Source: Danxiaibacter sp048498555 (GTDB taxonomy: Bacteria > Bacteroidota > Bacteroidia > Chitinophagales > Chitinophagaceae). From it: a DNA stretch of 64,000 bases. Position 1 is the stretch's first letter, and every line of letters starts with the position of its first letter. The notes beneath the pieces are model-generated. The model ran no database searches. It saw nothing but the letters and a program-made list of their open reading frames with translations, and had not been told where the DNA came from. Below are positions 33,906-44,247 of this stretch, one piece after another. The stretch lies in assembly GCA_048498555.1 (NCBI GenBank), contig JBEHXT010000003.1, forward strand, positions 457,215-521,214. Direction: 5' to 3'. The translations under genes were made by a program, and so were the position numbers.

Positions 33906-36137
33906 TTATAGTCCTTTTGTCGGCACACTACTTTTTACCTTACTTAATTCATCAAGCGTCCAGCTTGTATTTCTGTCGCCAACTTCTTTTCTCACTCTTC
34001 TTATATCATCACGTTTAACGACGCTGGCTTTATTGCCCATACTGTTGCGGATATAGCTAAGCACTTCAGCAATATAATCGTCTTCGTTGGCGCCCTGTGC
34101 GGGCATTACATCAGGATACTTTTTATTATCGATTGGACCTTGCAAGCCGTTTAGCAATATTCTTATAACAACATCCATATTGCCATTCACTCTTGCAGAG
34201 CCTGCTAAAGGAGGCGCCACTTTTGATGGAAGCCCCTTACCTTCCGGACCATGACAGGTAGCGCAAAGCTGCCTAAAATTCAACGCTCCATCCATTACCA
34301 ATTTCCTGTCACGCCATGGCATATAAGCGATATTGGCTCTTAGTTTATTTAATGCGTCATCGCCTTCTTCCAGGCTTTTTGTTGTGGCGTGCACTACAAA
34401 TTTGTTTGCTTTATTATTAGCGGCGATCTCGTTAAGCAATGCCTTTGCCTGTACAGTTTTGCTGAACCTTAGCGATAAAGCAAGTTGTATTTTAACATCG
34501 GCGCTACTATCATTCTTAAGAGGCTCCAATTGTGTTATAAGCTTTGAATCACCTTTGGCCAATAAAGGTTCACTGATTCTTATCGCGGCGCAGCGGATTT
34601 CAGGCGCCTTGTCCGTAACCATTTTTTGCAATAGCTGCGGGCTAAGCGCATGTAGTCCATCGAGTGTCCATAAGGCATGCAATCTTGTATACAGTGCAGC
34701 ATCATTGCTCAACGCCAGGCTTTCAAGCTGCGGTGCAACAGATTTATCACTACGAATTACCAGCAGCTTTTGTGCATTATCTCTCCACCAACCGTTGGGG
34801 TTGGAAAGCGTTTTCACCAGCTCGTCACTGCTTGCATTGAGCAGGTTGGGTTTTGGCCCGGGCTTGTAGCCATCATGTACCAGGCGGTATATGCGGCCTC
34901 TGCCAATATTCTTATCCAAATCTTTACGCTGGATCTGCGGCCTGAGGTAACTACCTTCTTTTGTCCATGCACTTTCTTGTATAATACCATGATACATATC
35001 AACGATGTACATGCAGCCATCAGGACCAGTGAATGTATTTACCGGCCTAAAGTTCATATCAGATGATGTAAGAAATTCGGCTTTATCGTAAGCGTTCTTT
35101 ACAAATGTTTCGCCGTCCTTGTTAATCACTTTGGCCCTGCGGATCAACCTGCCAACAGGCTCGCAAATAAACAAGTCCCCCCGCATGGTTGAAGGCAGTT
35201 TATCGCCTCTGTAAATAGTTTGTCCACATGATGCTGTAAAGTGGTTCAGCGTGCTGTCTTTACGCAAACGATCTGCACCACCTTGTACATCCGGTGTAAT
35301 GATGATTGGATAAACTGAATCAAAATCTGCTATGCGCTGGTCATCAAAATCAAGCCTGCCATATTTCGGATTCTGTTGAAAGTTAACAGCGGGCTCCTCT
35401 CCTCCTGCGGATGAATAAAACAACCGGCCGTAGTCATCACTGGTAAGCCCCCACTGGCCGCCTGGTGAATCATTGAGTGAATCTGCTACCAGCATGCCGT
35501 TATCATACCTGTAACGTACAGGGTTGTATGTTACATAAATGTAGTTATCAATGTTCCAGATAAGTCCGCTTTTCTGATGTTCAAGATTAGCATTATCCGG
35601 TGCATCGTTATGAAACACCAGCGTTTTTTCATCTGCAACACCATCTCCGTTAGCATCGCGATAGCTATAAAGATTATAAGTATATGTTTCGCTAACCACC
35701 AGTTTATCACCAATCGGCAACATCATGCGTGGTAAAACAAGGCTGTCGATAAACACTGAATGTTTATCCATTTTGCCATCGCCGTCTGTATCTTCTAACA
35801 ACGAGACACGGCAAATAGGTAAATGTTCACCTGTACCATTGATATCCTGCATATAACTACGCATTTCAGCCACATACATCTTACCGTTGGCATCCCATAC
35901 AACTGCAACGGGCTCCTGCACCATTGGTTCGCTTGCTACGAGTTCGAGATGATAACCTTCCGGCAAATGCATTCTCTTCATGCTTTCTTCCGGTGTAAGG
36001 AAAGCGAATGAGGGGTTAGTATCTGGCTTATCAGGTTTGTAAGGTGGCGCCTCGCCCGATTGTTTACAGGATGCGGCAAATAGCAACATGCAAGCAGCAA
36101 TATATTTGGCAAGAGCAATCGTGGGCCTTTGTAACAT
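33906..36137 (-). CDS. DUF7133-type propeller lipoprotein with HEAT repeats and cytochrome c domain
   Basis: 743 residues with a lipoprotein signal ending FAASC. Order: a PVC-type N-terminal beta-propeller (about 50-440, LPEGYHLELVASEPMVQEPVAVVWDANGKMYVAEM, DTDGDGKMDKHSVFID), HEAT-like helices (about 455-600), and a monohaem cytochrome c domain (CATCH at 625-629, axial Met in DVMPAQG near 678). It resembles the membrane-bound sugar-type dehydrogenases of this group, but its substrate is not established. The haem would pass electrons to the respiratory chain. It begins 19 bases after the NagX-like gene, so the two are co-transcribed. Confidence 0.85.
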   Translation of the reverse strand: MLQRPTIALAKYIAACMLLFAASCKQSGEAPPYKPDKPDTNPSFAFLTPEESMKRMHLPEGYHLELVASEPMVQEPVAVVWDANGKMYVAEMRSYMQDINGTGEHLPICRVSLLEDTDGDGKMDKHSVFIDSLVLPRMMLPIGDKLVVSETYTYNLYSYRDANGDGVADEKTLVFHNDAPDNANLEHQKSGLIWNIDNYIYVTYNPVRYRYDNGMLVADSLNDSPGGQWGLTSDDYGRLFYSSAGGEEPAVNFQQNPKYGRLDFDDQRIADFDSVYPIIITPDVQGGADRLRKDSTLNHFTASCGQTIYRGDKLPSTMRGDLFICEPVGRLIRRAKVINKDGETFVKNAYDKAEFLTSSDMNFRPVNTFTGPDGCMYIVDMYHGIIQESAWTKEGSYLRPQIQRKDLDKNIGRGRIYRLVHDGYKPGPKPNLLNASSDELVKTLSNPNGWWRDNAQKLLVIRSDKSVAPQLESLALSNDAALYTRLHALWTLDGLHALSPQLLQKMVTDKAPEIRCAAIRISEPLLAKGDSKLITQLEPLKNDSSADVKIQLALSLRFSKTVQAKALLNEIAANNKANKFVVHATTKSLEEGDDALNKLRANIAYMPWRDRKLVMDGALNFRQLCATCHGPEGKGLPSKVAPPLAGSARVNGNMDVVIRILLNGLQGPIDNKKYPDVMPAQGANEDDYIAEVLSYIRNSMGNKASVVKRDDIRRVRKEVGDRNTSWTLDELSKVKSSVPTKGL

Positions 36138-36156
36138 AGCCTTTCTATTTTTTTAA

Positions 36157-37314
36157 TTAAAGTTTTATAAATATTTTTTTACGGTAAAGCAACCATGCTG
36201 GTATGAAGTTAATACATACAAAAAGCAATGCGTATAAAAGGCTTGCAAACCTGGTATCCGCACCAGCAGAGGTTAACCCTTCCACAAATTTCTCGTTCAA
36301 CGAACTACCTCCAAATTTAAACTCATAAAATATCAGCGCCCACACATCAGCCAAAAAATAAATAGTAATTGCATTGGCCCCGAAAATGATACCGGGCTTT
36401 GTGCCACGTGTTTTGCCTTTTATATCAACCAAAAAATAAAAAGCACCGAACAGCAAGGCTGCAAAACCAGACGTGACCAACACGAATGAACTTGTCCAAA
36501 GATTTTCATTAACAGGAAAAGCAAGCCCCCAAAAATAACCGGCAATAGCTGAAAAAACGCCAGCGGTCATAAGATAGTTTACTTTTTCCTGCGGACTTTT
36601 TTCGCTTAACATAAGCCTGCCTGCAAGCATACCGGTAATACAAGTAGCTACTGATGTTACAGTGCTTAAGATACTTTCGGGGTCCCAGGTTCCGCGCCAC
36701 ATAGTGCCCGGTAAAAACTTGCTGTCAAACCATGCCACCAGATTAGCCCCTGGGTCCAGCATTACTTTACCGAAGCCAGGTGTTGGGATACAAGTTAAAG
36801 CAAGCCAGTATGAAACAAGCAATAAAGCCGCAATCCATGCCTGTTGCTTCCAATTTGTATTGAGGTATATAATGGCGCATATAAAAAATACAACCGCTAT
36901 TCGTTGCAGTGTGCCAGTCCAACGAATGGTATGAAAGTTGAAATCGGGCATCAGGTTTAAGATCATGCCCACAGCATAGATCTTGAGCGAACGGAAAAAG
37001 ATCTTCTTATATAGCGTTGATCTTGAAATGCCTTCACCAATTCTTTTAGAATACGCAAATGCAATGGATGCTCCGACAAAAAACAGGAAATATGGTGCAA
37101 CCTGGTCAGTAAAAGATAAGCCGTTCCATATTGTATGCCGCAATGTGAAAAACACATGATCCTCACTGCCCGGATAATTTACCACAATCATCGCAGCAAT
37201 GGTAAAGCCCCTTAACGCATCCAACGATACGAGACGTTTAATTTGCAACGCATTCTTAGGTGAGACGGCGCGTTCAGTTTGTTGTAGCATTAGATGTTTA
37301 ATTTTTAATGACAT
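36157..37314 (-). CDS. NagX-like membrane acyltransferase (DUF5009 / COG4299)
   Basis: 385 residues with about ten hydrophobic helices. It begins KRLVSLDALRGFTIAAMIVVNYPG, the family signature, and a buried conserved Asn/His helix FTLRHTIWNGLSFTDQVAPYFLFFVG. The family resembles human heparan-alpha-glucosaminide N-acetyltransferase and is part of predicted GlcNAc regulons as NagX. It acts in the inner membrane, perhaps acetylating glucosamine units entering from the periplasm. Context here (GH20, MurQ, MFS sugar transporter) supports amino-sugar use. Exact reaction unproven. Confidence 0.85.
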   Translation of the reverse strand: MSLKIKHLMLQQTERAVSPKNALQIKRLVSLDALRGFTIAAMIVVNYPGSEDHVFFTLRHTIWNGLSFTDQVAPYFLFFVGASIAFAYSKRIGEGISRSTLYKKIFFRSLKIYAVGMILNLMPDFNFHTIRWTGTLQRIAVVFFICAIIYLNTNWKQQAWIAALLLVSYWLALTCIPTPGFGKVMLDPGANLVAWFDSKFLPGTMWRGTWDPESILSTVTSVATCITGMLAGRLMLSEKSPQEKVNYLMTAGVFSAIAGYFWGLAFPVNENLWTSSFVLVTSGFAALLFGAFYFLVDIKGKTRGTKPGIIFGANAITIYFLADVWALIFYEFKFGGSSLNEKFVEGLTSAGADTRFASLLYALLFVCINFIPAWLLYRKKIFIKL

Positions 37315-37577
37315 TCAACAAGTCAATAGTGAATAGTCAATAAATGTCTTTGAATTAAGGAAAATTCTTTTCAAACAAGTACGATTTACGAAGTACGAAG
37401 TACCCAGATTTAAAAAGCTTTACTGTTTGAATGTTTCAAGGACATTGATTAGTCAATAGTTAAAGGTATCAGATCGCCTCTTTGTTGCAGGCTGTTTTCA
37501 TTAAACAGCAAAACACTAAATACGGCTGGATTAAGACTTAACACACTCGCATATTTGCACATTCGCCCATTCGCAAT

Positions 37578-40500
37578 TTACTCATTTACCGGCGCGCTTA
37601 TTTTGCCGAAATAACGTCCCATCCAGTAAGGCAGCAGGTAAACATCACCTCCGCCTAATTCAGACTGGCCATTGCCATTTTCGTCCAGCTTAAACAGGTT
37701 TCTGTTATGTTTATTCTCAGGCCTTTCATCAGGTGGCAATACTTCTTTAACAGACCAGCTCATTTTTGTATTCTCTTCAAACACCAAATCCTGCCGGCTA
37801 CTGTTATTCATGCGCCAGGTAGCCAGGTCAAGGGGCATTCGTTGTAGTTCCCAAATGGCTTCTTTTAGGTCAAATTCTTTCGCGCCTGTAATAGCGCCGT
37901 AGCAAAGGTTCCATAACGCTTCCTTTTCCGGACGAATAATATTCCAGTGATCCTGTATAGCTTCTTTGTATTTATTTTTAAGCGTATCATTCAACGCGTA
38001 AGGATATAAACCCCAGTAAGCAAGAAAATACATTTCATCGTCTGATGAATTCCATCCGCCTGATAAGATCTGGCTCCATTTATCTGCAGTTGCGGGTGCA
38101 GGGCCAATATCACTAATCGGCCTTGCGAGGTTATCAAGGTAATGATGCTTATACAGCAATTCTTCGGCCTTAGCCTTATATTCTTTCTTACCAGTAAAAT
38201 GCCATGCTGTTTGTAAGAAGCTGATAATATTGGATGAATACAATTTCTTATCACCCACCATATCAGGAAACCTGTTTACATGTTCAGGATTCCAGCGCCC
38301 CCAAAGTGTAGGTTTGCCATTAAAATCAACCAGCGTTAAATTATTGGATACAATATAATTAGTGAGTTTATCAATAAGGTTGATAGCTCTCTTCTTCATA
38401 CCAGCATCATCTGCATATTGCGCAACCATGGTAAGAGCGAAGTATTGCCCAACTGCCTGATCGCTGCTGGCAGAACCTCTCCAATCCCATTCGCTATTGT
38501 TAGAATGGCGCCAGCTACTGGGCATATGGTCATAACCAGGATACCAGTAATATTTATCTTCTTCACGAATCTCATCATGAAATGCGATTGTGCCGGTACG
38601 TTCAATACAGCGGCCAAACAATCCCTCAATACCACTTAAGGTAAAAAGCCTTTCCATCGCAGCGATTGATTCGCTGCAGTTTTGCTTAGCCTCCTCATTA
38701 TGCGTAACCAGGTAACGAAACAATTGGGATGTAAGATACATGGATGTCCACAGATTATCGCTATCATGTGGGCCCATAATAACAGCAGCGGTATCGCCTT
38801 TTCTTACATTGGTATAGTCGCAATAAAACCCGTAGCGGATATGCCTTTTACGAACAATATCTTCATAATATGCAGCTTTCTCATCAAGGGTCATCATATG
38901 GGCACATATTTTTGCCAGGCCCTTTGTAGTTAACACGAGCACGCTGTTATTATCGCCTTCAGCAATGCTTGTTACAGCATCGGACGGCAACCATCTCTCG
39001 GAAGCGTAGTAATCATAGGTGCCGTCTTTTTTTAACATAAAGGCCCCTTTTGAGGAGCCAAACCAAATAGAACTGTCAATTTGTTCAATGACAGAAATGT
39101 CTGCACAGGGCAATTTATTGTTAAGAACGCTTGCTTTATACAAGGGTGCATCCAACTGCATAAAACCATTGTGCGTGCCCACCAGCAGTTTGCCCTGCAA
39201 GACTTTAAAACACGTTAAGCCATCGCCGCTATAAACATTTACCAATTGTTTTTTTACGGGTGAAAAAGAAACAATGCCTTTTGCTGAAAGTACCCAAAAA
39301 AGGTTCTCGTCATTGCTAAACTGAATAGCCTTAACATTGTCAGCTACTTCACCAGACCATAGTACTTTATCATTCTGCAATAAAGACAAGCGCTTATCTC
39401 CTGCCACCAAAAAACATCCATCATTACCAGCAGCGACTATACTAGCTGCTGCGAGGGAATGAGGCGTGTACAAAGTACCTGCCCAGGCATTGCTGAATAC
39501 GGCATTATCATCCGTGTACACAAATTCATTTTTATAAGTTGTAATTGCAGCAATCTTTTTTTTTACAATGGACAGGTAAGCAACATCTTTAACAAGTGTG
39601 CCGCTCTTTAATAATTCCCCGCCGCGTGGCTTTAATAATCCGCTAGATGACAACACCTGTATATTACCGTTGTGGTCTTGCGCAACCTGAGTAAGTTTAG
39701 CAGCGTTATCATTAACATAGTATTTAATGCTGTAGCGCTGTGTGAACGGCACGTCCTTGTGTGATTCCTGCGCAGCTGTCACCGGCTTTTCAGCAGCCTT
39801 ATTCTCAACGGGCGCACTTATTACATTTAAATAACGGCCCATCCAATAAGGCAATAACCATATATCCCCGGCACTCAATTCTTCGCCGCCATGCTGGTCA
39901 CCGCCATCAAGATCAAACCTGTTAGCGTTATGCCGGCTTATGCGCAATTCATCCGGCGGCAGCACTTCCTTAGTTGTTTGGTTTCTAAAATTGGCAGGAA
40001 TGGTATCAATATCTTTACGATGACTGTTGCGTACTTTCCAGTTGATCATATCCATCGGGTATTTTTGCAAATACCATACTGCTTCGTTAAGATCAAAATC
40101 ATGCACATCCGTAAGGGCGGTGAATATATTCCATGCGCCTTCTTTCTCGGGCCTTTCAATCTGCCAGTGATCAAGAATAGCCTCTTTATATTTTGCCTTC
40201 AGCGTGTCGTTAAACGCATAGCGGTAAAGCCCCCAATAGCCAACAAAATACATTTCATCATCGGAATGGTTCCATCCGTCAGACAGCTCCTTACTTAATT
40301 CATCAGCATCAGCCGGCGCAGGGCCAATTTCTTTCATCGGCCGCATAAGGTTTTCTAAGAACCCATGCTTATTCATTAGTTCAAAAGCCTTGTCCTTATA
40401 AATAGCCTTACCGGTAAAATGCCATGCAGTTTGAAGCATCGCGATAATGTTAGACGAGGTAATTTTTCTGTCACCAACAATTTTTGGCCTTGCATTTACA

Positions 40501-42047
40501 TACTCGGGATTCCACCTGCCCCAACGCGTTGGTTTGCCATTCCAATCGATCATGTACCAGTCATGATCAACAATATGCTGCATCAATGCATCCATTAGCC
40601 TGATGGCTTTATTTTTCATGACTGTGTCATCAATCAGTTCTGCAACAGCACCAAACACAAATATGTGGCCAATAGCTTCATCGCTGCTTGTAGTTGATTT
40701 CCAGTCCCACTCAGGATTTTCTGCGCGCTTCCAGACTTGTGTGTCAGCTATCGCATATCCTCTTCTTTCGTAAGACCTTGCAGGAAAGCCCTTCAATGAA
40801 GTTACCGTATACAAACGCTCCATGGCATCAAGCGATTCTCTGCAGTTCTCAAGCGCTTCAGGCGATTTGGTTGCTGCATACCTGAACACTTCCGCACCCA
40901 GGTACATAGACGTCCACAGCCCATCATTATCGGAATCTTCCAATGAGCCAGTACTTACATCTCCATTCTTCATTCTTGAGATGGTTGAATTAAAGCCCAG
41001 GCGGATATGTCTTGAACGTACCTGCTTCTCATAATACATTGCCTTATCATGCAAGGTCATCGAAGTAAAATGTATTTCACCCAGCCCTTCAGATGTAAGC
41101 AACAATACCGTTCCGTTGTTGCCTGCTGATATATCAGTTACAATGTCCGAAGGCAACCAGCGTTTAGAAGCGTAATATTTATATTTTCCATCTTCCTGCA
41201 ACATAAAGGCGCCGCTTGTTGAGCCAAACCATAGCTTGCCATTGATCTCCTTAACTACGGTCAGGTTAGTAGCGGGAAGACGGCGTTGCATGTGCCCTAT
41301 AGCGCTACCATTACTAGCATCAAGCGTAATGTAACCGTTGTGCGTACCAACTATAAGCTTAGCGTTATTATTGGCAAGTGTAAAACAGGTTAAACTGTCA
41401 CCTTTATATTTTGCAGCGATGGAATTGTTTACGGGAGAGAATACAGATACTGTATGTTGTCCCAATAACCAGAATTGATTACGCTTTTTGTCAAATACAA
41501 TGTCAATCAGTTTATCATTGGCGTTTCCCTGCCATAATACTTTGGAATCTTTAGTATATTGTAATGAGGCTCCATCCGATAGTAAAAAGTCAAAATCTTT
41601 ACCTCCACTAAATAAGCTGGCGGCAGGCATGGTATGACGGCTGTAGAGGTTGCCGGCCCACGCATTACTTAACACTGCTTTATCATCCAGGTACACAAAC
41701 TGGTTTTGGTATATACCTATGTTACTTATTTTTTTATTAAGCATAGGCTGATAACTAACATCCTTTACCAATTGTCCCGGGTATAAAAACTGTCCGCCAG
41801 TTACCGTTAAAAGGTCTTGTGACGAAAGCACCTGTATAACACCATTCCTGTCGCTGTATACTTTTTTAAGTAATGCACCATTGTTCTGGCTCAGCAAGAA
41901 TTTTATACTGTAGGGCTGACGGTAAGCAGTGTCTTTGTAAACAGGCTGCCCCTTTGAATTAACTCCGGGCCCGGGTGAAGCCTTTAACCCACTCCACAAA
42001 CAGCATAGCAGTAGTAGCGGTTGTACACGGTTTAATAATTTCATCAT
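37578..42047 (-). CDS. Unusual exported protein of two tandem propeller plus helical-barrel modules
   Basis: 1489 residues with a signal peptide (VQPLLLLCCLWSG). The protein is an internal duplication: module 1 about 45-745, module 2 about 770-1489. Matching landmarks are PYSIKFLLS / RYSIKYYVN, VVKEINGKLWFGSTSGAFM / VIEQIDSSIWFGSSKGAFM, WLPSDIV / WLPSDAV, LWTSMYL in both, WDWKSTTSSDEAIG / WDWRGSASSDQAVG, GKPTRWGRWNPEYVN / GKPTLWGRWNPEHVN, GWNHSDDEMYF / GWNSSDDEMYF and YWMGRY in both. Each module is a small reg_prop-like propeller (about 280 residues) plus an alpha-helical domain like the six-hairpin glycosidase or lyase fold. No family name is certain. Conserved Asp, Glu and Trp in SSDEAIG and WGRWNPE suggest catalysis. 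It sits between GH20 and NagX-like genes, so action on an amino-sugar polymer is inferred. Confidence 0.75.
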   Translation of the reverse strand: MMKLLNRVQPLLLLCCLWSGLKASPGPGVNSKGQPVYKDTAYRQPYSIKFLLSQNNGALLKKVYSDRNGVIQVLSSQDLLTVTGGQFLYPGQLVKDVSYQPMLNKKISNIGIYQNQFVYLDDKAVLSNAWAGNLYSRHTMPAASLFSGGKDFDFLLSDGASLQYTKDSKVLWQGNANDKLIDIVFDKKRNQFWLLGQHTVSVFSPVNNSIAAKYKGDSLTCFTLANNNAKLIVGTHNGYITLDASNGSAIGHMQRRLPATNLTVVKEINGKLWFGSTSGAFMLQEDGKYKYYASKRWLPSDIVTDISAGNNGTVLLLTSEGLGEIHFTSMTLHDKAMYYEKQVRSRHIRLGFNSTISRMKNGDVSTGSLEDSDNDGLWTSMYLGAEVFRYAATKSPEALENCRESLDAMERLYTVTSLKGFPARSYERRGYAIADTQVWKRAENPEWDWKSTTSSDEAIGHIFVFGAVAELIDDTVMKNKAIRLMDALMQHIVDHDWYMIDWNGKPTRWGRWNPEYVNARPKIVGDRKITSSNIIAMLQTAWHFTGKAIYKDKAFELMNKHGFLENLMRPMKEIGPAPADADELSKELSDGWNHSDDEMYFVGYWGLYRYAFNDTLKAKYKEAILDHWQIERPEKEGAWNIFTALTDVHDFDLNEAVWYLQKYPMDMINWKVRNSHRKDIDTIPANFRNQTTKEVLPPDELRISRHNANRFDLDGGDQHGGEELSAGDIWLLPYWMGRYLNVISAPVENKAAEKPVTAAQESHKDVPFTQRYSIKYYVNDNAAKLTQVAQDHNGNIQVLSSSGLLKPRGGELLKSGTLVKDVAYLSIVKKKIAAITTYKNEFVYTDDNAVFSNAWAGTLYTPHSLAAASIVAAGNDGCFLVAGDKRLSLLQNDKVLWSGEVADNVKAIQFSNDENLFWVLSAKGIVSFSPVKKQLVNVYSGDGLTCFKVLQGKLLVGTHNGFMQLDAPLYKASVLNNKLPCADISVIEQIDSSIWFGSSKGAFMLKKDGTYDYYASERWLPSDAVTSIAEGDNNSVLVLTTKGLAKICAHMMTLDEKAAYYEDIVRKRHIRYGFYCDYTNVRKGDTAAVIMGPHDSDNLWTSMYLTSQLFRYLVTHNEEAKQNCSESIAAMERLFTLSGIEGLFGRCIERTGTIAFHDEIREEDKYYWYPGYDHMPSSWRHSNNSEWDWRGSASSDQAVGQYFALTMVAQYADDAGMKKRAINLIDKLTNYIVSNNLTLVDFNGKPTLWGRWNPEHVNRFPDMVGDKKLYSSNIISFLQTAWHFTGKKEYKAKAEELLYKHHYLDNLARPISDIGPAPATADKWSQILSGGWNSSDDEMYFLAYWGLYPYALNDTLKNKYKEAIQDHWNIIRPEKEALWNLCYGAITGAKEFDLKEAIWELQRMPLDLATWRMNNSSRQDLVFEENTKMSWSVKEVLPPDERPENKHNRNLFKLDENGNGQSELGGGDVYLLPYWMGRYFGKISAPVNE

Positions 42048-42188
42048 TAAAGTTTGTGTATAGATTAGTATTAAGTCAAGAGTAAAAAGTCCCGCCTAAC
42101 CATCAGCAGGAAAATCAAACAGCTCTATTGAACTTTGTTTATAAGATATCCAACTCCGGCAGCGCTTATTCTTTTTATTAAAACTTGT

Positions 42189-44228
42189 TTATTGTTCCGC
42201 AGCCTTTTTTATCAATTTTTCTATCGGGTCAACAACCTGTAATTCACACCTGCCGCCTTGTTGTCTTGCAGCAGTAACTACAGCAAGGTTTTGCTTCAAC
42301 CAATCAGCACTTGCTTTTTGTTTATCATGTATGTGTTGCATTGCATCCTGGCCTGCAATAGCGAGCAAAGAAAGGTTTTCGGACAACCCAGCTCCTTCCT
42401 GCAAAACAGGTGAATTGCGAAGCATTACTTTAAATTGCGCATCGTTATTCTTCCAAATAGTTAACCACTCCTGTATTGTTTTTTCAAGCGAGGTAGTGGG
42501 CTTTGCTAAAAAGCTATCCACCTGCTTATTAAAAACGCGCGGTAGTTCCTGATCAGGAGTTGCCACATCGGCCAATTTTGTAAACGGTGAAAACACTGAA
42601 TACATAGTGTCTCCCGGGTTACGTTCGTATATTTTTAATGGTTCAATTACATTAACCAAAATTTCCAACGTTTTTGTATCGTAGCCATTTACCAGCTGCC
42701 GCATCATTGGCGGTTTGTAGGCTATATGTTGCACCCCAAGTGCATCAAGGTTAAGACTGATAACATCCAGACGGCGATACATGTCATCAATATTATTTAC
42801 TGTTGCGGGCGACCATAGTCTTTCTGCTATGGCTGCAGTTCTTGGCCAGATCCTGCTGTCAACAGTTTCAGCAGTTACCATCTCACTCCACATGGTAGCT
42901 TCTCCACCTAAAATCAATTTCTTTTGTTCGTCGGTTAGCTTTGCACTATCCGGTGTAGGATCGTTTGTGTAGTGATATGATGCAGGTTGAATTAAGTCGA
43001 TATAATAGCCGTAAGAAAGTATGGCTTTATATCCTTGCTTAACTGAATTATAAAATGCCTCATTGCCACGCCATGATTGTATAACAATATCTTTCGGCAC
43101 ACCGGGTTGAAATATTTCATCCCATCCCATCATTATCTTTCCGGTCTTGCGTATTATCGGCAGAAGTCGTTGGTTGAAATATGTTTGCAGGGCCATATAA
43201 TTTGTCATGCCTTTGGCCTGCATAAAACTTTTAATATGCGGTGTACGCTCCCAGTCTTTGCCGGTATTTTCGTCACCACCAATATGTAAGTATGCGTCAG
43301 GGAAAAGTGACGCCATTTCTGTATAAAGTTTTTCAAGAAAAGGGTATAGCTTTTCGTTGGTAGGATCCATTACAGGATTATACACACCAAAATAGCGCTG
43401 TAATGTATAATCTCTTTTAACGCTTGCAAATTCAGGATATGCAGTAAGTATAGCAGTAGTATGAGCAGGTACAACAAATTCAGGCACCACTCTTATACCA
43501 CGCTGGCCGGCATATACTACAATCTCCTTAATATCTTCCTGTGTATAGTATTGTCCATCCGATGCAACGTTTTGCAAACGCGGAAATACTTTTGATTCAA
43601 CTCTAAAACCCTGATCATTGCAAAGATGCATGTGAAGCACGTTCATCTTGACGGCAGCCATTCCATCCAGGTTTCTTTTCACCACATCCACAGGCATAAA
43701 GTGCAATGCAACATCCAGCAGCAGCCCACGCCACGCAAAGCGCGGTTTATCAACTATTGTTACTCCTGGAAAGTAATAACCATTTTCGTCGTTGCTTACC
43801 AGCTGCAGTAAAGTTTCCAGTCCACGTATAGCGCCAATATCAGTTGTGGCCGTTATTACAGTCTGATTGTCGTTAGTTACAAGACTATAGCTTTCATCTT
43901 CGTCCAGCTTTAAGTTGCCTTTTCGCTGAACTTTAATAAGTACGGAGGCATGCATATTGCTGTCACTTGCACTTACGAATCCCTGCTTATCCAGAAAGAT
44001 GCCTGTCTTGCTGCTTAAACGCCTTACAAACCTGCTGGCTTCTGCATATAAACGGGCATCAGGGTGGCCTTTTATTGCCACCCTGGTACCTTCGTTTATT
44101 CTGCATTTATTTGCATTGGCTTCTAATTTTGATGGAACGGGCATTAAGCTATAGGTATTATTTACCTGTGCAAACCCGGTTACAACCAACATTATCAACC
44201 CAAAAAACAAAATACTTTTCCGAATCAT
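42189..44228 (-). CDS. GH20 beta-N-acetylhexosaminidase
   Basis: 679 residues with signal peptide ending TGFAQ. N-terminal GH20b domain (about 25-155) and TIM-barrel GH20 domain (about 160-510) with the catalytic Asp319-Glu320 pair in HIGGDEN; RGLLLDVALHFMPVDVVKRNLDGMAAVKMNVLHMHL and DQGFRVES match substrate-pocket segments. The extra C-terminal part to 679 is helical. It releases terminal GlcNAc/GalNAc by substrate-assisted catalysis in the periplasm. It lies 19 bases after SusD, so the SusCD-GH20 unit is a single operon. Confidence 0.95.
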   Translation of the reverse strand: MIRKSILFFGLIMLVVTGFAQVNNTYSLMPVPSKLEANANKCRINEGTRVAIKGHPDARLYAEASRFVRRLSSKTGIFLDKQGFVSASDSNMHASVLIKVQRKGNLKLDEDESYSLVTNDNQTVITATTDIGAIRGLETLLQLVSNDENGYYFPGVTIVDKPRFAWRGLLLDVALHFMPVDVVKRNLDGMAAVKMNVLHMHLCNDQGFRVESKVFPRLQNVASDGQYYTQEDIKEIVVYAGQRGIRVVPEFVVPAHTTAILTAYPEFASVKRDYTLQRYFGVYNPVMDPTNEKLYPFLEKLYTEMASLFPDAYLHIGGDENTGKDWERTPHIKSFMQAKGMTNYMALQTYFNQRLLPIIRKTGKIMMGWDEIFQPGVPKDIVIQSWRGNEAFYNSVKQGYKAILSYGYYIDLIQPASYHYTNDPTPDSAKLTDEQKKLILGGEATMWSEMVTAETVDSRIWPRTAAIAERLWSPATVNNIDDMYRRLDVISLNLDALGVQHIAYKPPMMRQLVNGYDTKTLEILVNVIEPLKIYERNPGDTMYSVFSPFTKLADVATPDQELPRVFNKQVDSFLAKPTTSLEKTIQEWLTIWKNNDAQFKVMLRNSPVLQEGAGLSENLSLLAIAGQDAMQHIHDKQKASADWLKQNLAVVTAARQQGGRCELQVVDPIEKLIKKAAEQ

Positions 44229-44247
44229 CGTTACAATAAATATTTAC

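Noticed and set aside
37491..37509. GCTGTTT / AAACAGC hairpin after the tandem-module gene as a terminator
   Set aside because: Seven base pairs only and no T-run on the transcribed strand.
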